Source of the DNA: SHXO01 sp964523885
Lineage (GTDB): Bacteria > Pseudomonadota > Gammaproteobacteria > Burkholderiales > SHXO01
DNA length: 64,000 bases
Direction: 5' to 3'
Assembly: GCA_964523885.1 (NCBI GenBank)
Contig: CAZFYX010000020.1
Coordinates: 1 to 64,000 of the forward strand
Below the pieces are notes generated by a model that saw only the letters and a list, made by a program, of their open reading frames with translations, was not told the DNA's origin and ran no database searches. Of the stretch, positions 61,165-64,000 are shown piece after piece (positions within the stretch are counted from its first letter, which is position 1; each line of letters starts with the position of its first letter). The translations under genes were made by a program, and so were the position numbers.

Positions 61165-61292
61165 CGCGCCGCACCGGCTACAAGAAGCGTACCCGGGCTG
61201 CGGCGCGAAGCGGGTAGCGGGGAACAGGCGTTGCTGCCGATGGCGGAGTGGGGCGGCGCGACCGCCCCGGTCCCGTTACCTGGAGGCAGACG

Positions 61293-62465
61293 ATGCGCAG
61301 CGTCCTCACATTCTCCCTGGCCGTGCCCCTTGCGCTCGCAGCGGCGAGCGCCCTATCGCAGACACCGCCGCCATGTGCGGCGAAGGCGCAGGTGGTCCAG
61401 CGCCTGTCCGCCTTCGACAACCCCGAGGGTGCGATCTTCAGCGCAGACGGCAAGAGCGTGTTCATCTCCAACGCCGCGGAACTGGGCGATCCCGGGAAGG
61501 GCTTTCACTGGACCCGCGGCCAGGGTTACATCAGCAAGCTCGCGGTGGGTGCGGACGGCAGGCTGAGCATGGTCGAGGAGAAGCTCATCACCGGCCTGAC
61601 TGCGCCGCTCGGCATGGCGGTGCTGCCGGTCGACGCGGGCCGGTTCCCGCGCGGCACGATCTTCGTGGTCGAAGCCACGGCTCCGCTGGCGGAGCCCGAC
61701 GGCACCGAGGTGAAGGATCCGAATGCGATCGATCCGAAGATCCTCGCCTTCGACGAACGCGGCAAGGTGCTGGGCAGCATCCCGCTGGGCCGGGGCTCGG
61801 CGGCGGCCAAGGCTGCGGGCGTCGTCGCGACGCTGGGCAACGCGCTCGCATTCGACGCCCAGGGCAACCTGTACCTGGCGGAGACCGGCATCGGGGGCGC
61901 GCAGTTCCAGCCGCCGATCCAGACCAGCGGCGGCGGCATCTATATGTTTCCGGCGGGCTCGCTGGACGCGCTGGCCGGCGGGCAGGACGCAAGCGTGCGC
62001 TACATCCCCGTGCCGCAGGGCGGGCCGGACGGGATCGAAGTGGCGCCCGACGGCACCATCCAGTTCAACACCGTCGGCCTGGGTGCCGGCCTGAAGGACC
62101 CGGCAGAGGGTGGCATGTACCGCCTGCGCCGCGAGGACTTCCAGCGCGGCCAGGCACCCCAGCCATTCCGCCACGGCCTGGGTGCGCTCGACGGCCTCGA
62201 CTTCGCCGGCCCGCTGCGGCTGGACACCGAGATCAAGAACAGCAACGGCATCCTGGTGTCGCCGATGTCCGGCGACCGCTCCTGCCTGCTGGCGTTCGAC
62301 CAGGCCCTCGAACTGGCCGGTCCGGCGGACATTGCGGTCCATCAGCAGTCCGACCGTTCTTGGCTGGTGGTCGTGCCGGAATTGTCCGCGACCTCGCCCA
62401 ACCGTGGAGACAACCGTGTGACCGTGCTGCGGCTGCCCGCGGGCTTCGACCGCGCGGTGCAATAG
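61293..62465 (+). CDS. Exported beta-propeller (SMP-30-like) protein
   Basis: A 390-residue protein with a signal peptide (ALAAASALSQT) and repeated propeller-type strands: FDNPEGAIFSADGKSVFISN, GLTAPLGMAVLPVDAG, LGNALAFDAQGNLYLAETG and GGPDGIEVAPDGTIQFNTVG. This recalls the gluconolactonase/SMP-30 and NHL type, but the metal-binding residues cannot be judged by eye. It is probably periplasmic. TGGAGGCAGACG precedes the ATG at 61293. No operon partner is evident, and no substrate is inferred. Confidence 0.75.
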   Translation: MRSVLTFSLAVPLALAAASALSQTPPPCAAKAQVVQRLSAFDNPEGAIFSADGKSVFISNAAELGDPGKGFHWTRGQGYISKLAVGADGRLSMVEEKLITGLTAPLGMAVLPVDAGRFPRGTIFVVEATAPLAEPDGTEVKDPNAIDPKILAFDERGKVLGSIPLGRGSAAAKAAGVVATLGNALAFDAQGNLYLAETGIGGAQFQPPIQTSGGGIYMFPAGSLDALAGGQDASVRYIPVPQGGPDGIEVAPDGTIQFNTVGLGAGLKDPAEGGMYRLRREDFQRGQAPQPFRHGLGALDGLDFAGPLRLDTEIKNSNGILVSPMSGDRSCLLAFDQALELAGPADIAVHQQSDRSWLVVVPELSATSPNRGDNRVTVLRLPAGFDRAVQ

Positions 62466-62606
62466 GACGCCGGGCAGGCACGCGCGTTGCCGGACGCGCT
62501 CCGGGTGCAGGTTTTGTCATGCCGCATGCCTGCACCGATTCCCACAGCCTTCGCGAATGCGGTGCACGGCGCACCGCATCGCCCACACGAATCAGAGGAG
62601 TGAGCC

Positions 62607-62882
62607 ATGCCGCTGCGTCGCCCCCATCCCCGTCACGTGTACCTGTCGCTCGCGCGCCTGCTGCGCGAGTGCGACGTGCATCACCTGGCGGCCAAGGTCG
62701 AGTGCCGGTTCGTCCCCGCGCTCGCGTTCCCCACCTACCGGGTGAGCGCTGCCGGGGAGGCGAGGAGCTTCGTCGCCGCGGTGCTCGAACGCGTCCTGGG
62801 CCGCGAGTTCGCTCCGGGTGCGGAGCGCTGGGTGCTCGAGCCCGAGGAGGCGGCACGCCTCATGTACAGCCCGGCGACGTAG
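62607..62882 (+). CDS. Uncharacterised protein, 91 residues
   Basis: A 91-residue protein starting PLRRPHPRHVYLSLARLLRE, with AKVECRFVPALAFPTYRVSA and VLERVLGREFAPGAERWVLE. There is no signal peptide or cysteine cluster. AGAGGAGTGAGCC precedes the ATG, a good ribosome-binding site. The hemerythrin gene follows after 31 bases in the same direction, so it is probably in an operon with it. I do not recognise a family. Confidence 0.65.
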   Translation: MPLRRPHPRHVYLSLARLLRECDVHHLAAKVECRFVPALAFPTYRVSAAGEARSFVAAVLERVLGREFAPGAERWVLEPEEAARLMYSPAT

Positions 62883-62913
62883 TGCCCGATTCAGGACCCG
62901 AGGAGACGCTCAG

Positions 62914-63504
62914 ATGAACGCAATGATGAACCGAATCAGCCCCAGCGCCACCAGCATGATCCGCATGGATCACACCCACGTGCTCGCCTCCTTCCATCAG
63001 TACACCCCGGACTCGCGGCCGCAGTTGCGCCAGGCGCTGGCCAACGCGATCTGTCTCGCGCTGGAGATCCACGCGCAGCTCGAGGAGGAGATCTTCTATC
63101 CGGCGCTGCGCGGGGTGGTGACCGACACCCACGTACTGGACAAGAGCGTGCCCGAGCACAACGAGATGAAGCGGCTGATCGGTACGCTGCGCGGGATGCA
63201 GCCCAGCCAGCCGGAGTTCGACGACACCCTGATGGCGCTCATGCGGGACGTGATGCACCACGTGGCGGACGAGGAAACCGTGCTGCTGCCGCAAGCCGAG
63301 CGCCTGCTCGGCAAGGAGCGGCTCGGCGAATTGGGCGCCCAGATGACCGAGCGGCGCCTCCAGCTGATGGCTCCGCGGGCGGGGGAGATGGCGCTCAACA
63401 CGGTGAAGGCGATCCCGGCGAGCACGATGCTGATGGCGGCGGGCGTGGTGATCGCGGGGACTTACCTCGCGCGCAGGGCGATGCGCGCGTCCCATCTGAC
63501 CTGA
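62914..63504 (+). CDS. Hemerythrin-domain protein
   Basis: A 196-residue protein with a four-helix hemerythrin/HHE domain. The candidate di-iron ligands are His20/His22/His28, His53, Glu57-59 in HAQLEEEIFYPAL, His82 in EHNEMKRL, His115-116 and Glu120-121 in MHHVADEETVLLP. A short hydrophobic segment near the C-terminus (about 172-190, MLMAAGVVIAGTYLA) could anchor it to the membrane. GAGGAGACGCTCAG precedes the ATG at 62914. It fits oxygen, nitric oxide or redox sensing or storage. A hairpin follows the stop. Confidence 0.9.
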   Translation: MNAMMNRISPSATSMIRMDHTHVLASFHQYTPDSRPQLRQALANAICLALEIHAQLEEEIFYPALRGVVTDTHVLDKSVPEHNEMKRLIGTLRGMQPSQPEFDDTLMALMRDVMHHVADEETVLLPQAERLLGKERLGELGAQMTERRLQLMAPRAGEMALNTVKAIPASTMLMAAGVVIAGTYLARRAMRASHLT

Positions 63505-63508
63505 GCGG

Positions 63509-63531
63509 GCAGGCCGCGGGGCGCGGCCTGC
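63509..63531 (+). terminator. Hairpin after the hemerythrin gene
   Basis: gcaggccgcg at 63509-63518 pairs perfectly with cgcggcctgc at 63522-63531 around a three-base loop. It is five bases after the stop. A short pyrimidine run (GCTTCCCC) follows a few bases later. Confidence 0.6.
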
Positions 63532-63557
63532 GGCTCGCTTCCCCGAGCGCTCGCGCT

Positions 63558-64000
63558 TCAGCGCAGCGCCTCGTACAGCAGGTCGCCCAGGCGCTGGTGC
63601 GTGTCGCTGGTCGGATGCTCGAGATCCCAGTAGAAATGACCTTTGCCCACGCCGAAGTCGGGCACGTCCGGACAGCTCGCCGGGTTCACGAACAGGCAGG
63701 CCGAGGCGCCGGGCTGCACGCGCTCCAGAGCCGGCGTCGGGTCCATCGTCGGCAGTACCGCAGCCTGCGCAGCGCGGAGGTCGAACGCCGTGATGCGTAC
63801 GCCCTTGAGCGTCCCGCGCAGACCCTGCAGCATCGAGGCGAGCAGGGTGTTGTGCTCGGCTGCAAGGCTGGACAGTCCCGGTGAAGGGGCGACCAGCGGC
63901 AGGCTCCCGAGGTCCGGCAGGTTCACGACGAGGAAGTTGCGTGCGCCCAGGGCGTGGAGCTGGCGGATCGCGTTGTCGATGTTGCCGACCGATTCGGCCG
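63558..64000 (-). CDS. GDSL/SGNH hydrolase, C-terminal part
   Basis: This gene runs off the right end of the window; only its last 147 or so codons are visible. The reading frame continues to position 64000 without a stop, coding NIDNAIRQLHALGARNFLVV before NLPDLGSLPL. The last part has FYWDLEHPTSDTHQRLGDLL, the block V of GDSL/SGNH esterases with catalytic Asp and His, as in outer-membrane-type phospholipase/lecithinase/hemolysin esterases. It is likely an exported lipase-like esterase. Start, signal peptide and GDS motif are outside the window. Confidence 0.82.
   Translation of the reverse strand, partial: AESVGNIDNAIRQLHALGARNFLVVNLPDLGSLPLVAPSPGLSSLAAEHNTLLASMLQGLRGTLKGVRITAFDLRAAQAAVLPTMDPTPALERVQPGASACLFVNPASCPDVPDFGVGKGHFYWDLEHPTSDTHQRLGDLLYEALR

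Noticed and set aside
1..64000. tRNA, rRNA, riboswitch, CRISPR, insertion sequence or prophage
   Set aside because: I saw no tandem spaced repeats, no transposase or integrase frames and no recognisable RNA gene. A scan with covariance models would be needed to exclude small RNAs.

Overview
The window is GC-rich (my estimate is close to 70%), densely coded chromosomal DNA with about 60 protein genes on both strands. I see no rRNA, tRNA, CRISPR, phage or transposase. The gene content points to a betaproteobacterium, probably Burkholderiales-like. The acetoacetyl-CoA reductase reads almost like the Cupriavidus/Ralstonia PhaB. A protein of the Burkholderia-named BCAM0308 family is present, as are a YhiI-RbbA-YhhJ type exporter and orphan periplasmic binding proteins. 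The taxon is inferred, not proven.

Region by region. 0.1-5.4 kb: an amidase diverges from a thioredoxin - chromate transporter - ECF42 sigma factor run. The sigma factor is followed by its usual partners, a VOC protein and a DGPF/YCII protein, behind a sequence that fits an ECF42 promoter. 5.9-17.9 kb: a PAS-PAS-GGDEF-EAL protein, TrmO, a Tat-exported amidohydrolase, a 565-base gap with DnaA-box-like sequences, NIPSNAP and DUF1223 proteins, small envelope proteins, a zinc alcohol dehydrogenase with an SRPBCC protein, SelO and a PaiB-like protein. 18-25 kb: a catabolic-looking cluster. It holds a beta-hydroxyacid dehydrogenase translationally coupled to a split (alpha/beta) TPP decarboxylase, then convergent enolase-superfamily, SDR and amidase genes, and an aminotransferase. 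25-33.5 kb: a membrane GGDEF-EAL protein, an amidohydrolase, phaB, an N-acyl-D-amino-acid deacylase coupled to an alpha/beta hydrolase, and an orphan branched-chain-type binding protein. 33.7-44.4 kb: the HlyD/RbbA/YhhJ-type exporter operon, a DinB-like protein, an epoxide-hydrolase-like enzyme, a coupled lipoprotein - M48 protease - lipoprotein operon, and a lower-GC lipoprotein gene.

44.6-63.5 kb is the most coherent region. It resembles the low-oxygen-activated (lxa) type stress loci of Burkholderia. It carries a dienelactone-hydrolase-like protein, a phosphoribosyltransferase, a Lon-family protease, a universal-stress-like protein, nicotinate phosphoribosyltransferase, a CBS-pair protein, a BCAM0308 protein, a DUF2934 protein, an orphan PhnD-like binding protein with two PEP-utilising-enzyme proteins, an MFS transporter and a hemerythrin protein. 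Four 14-base FNR/Anr-type dyads (TTGAnnnnnnTCAA) lie within this 19 kb, each in an intergenic gap upstream of one of these genes. I propose that they tie the region together as an oxygen-responsive regulon. The window ends inside a GDSL/SGNH hydrolase gene.

The best leads are this FNR-box module with its unusual pair of PEP-synthase-like proteins, the ECF42 promoter candidate, the DnaA-box-like cluster far from any dnaA gene, and two copies of a dispersed inverted repeat.
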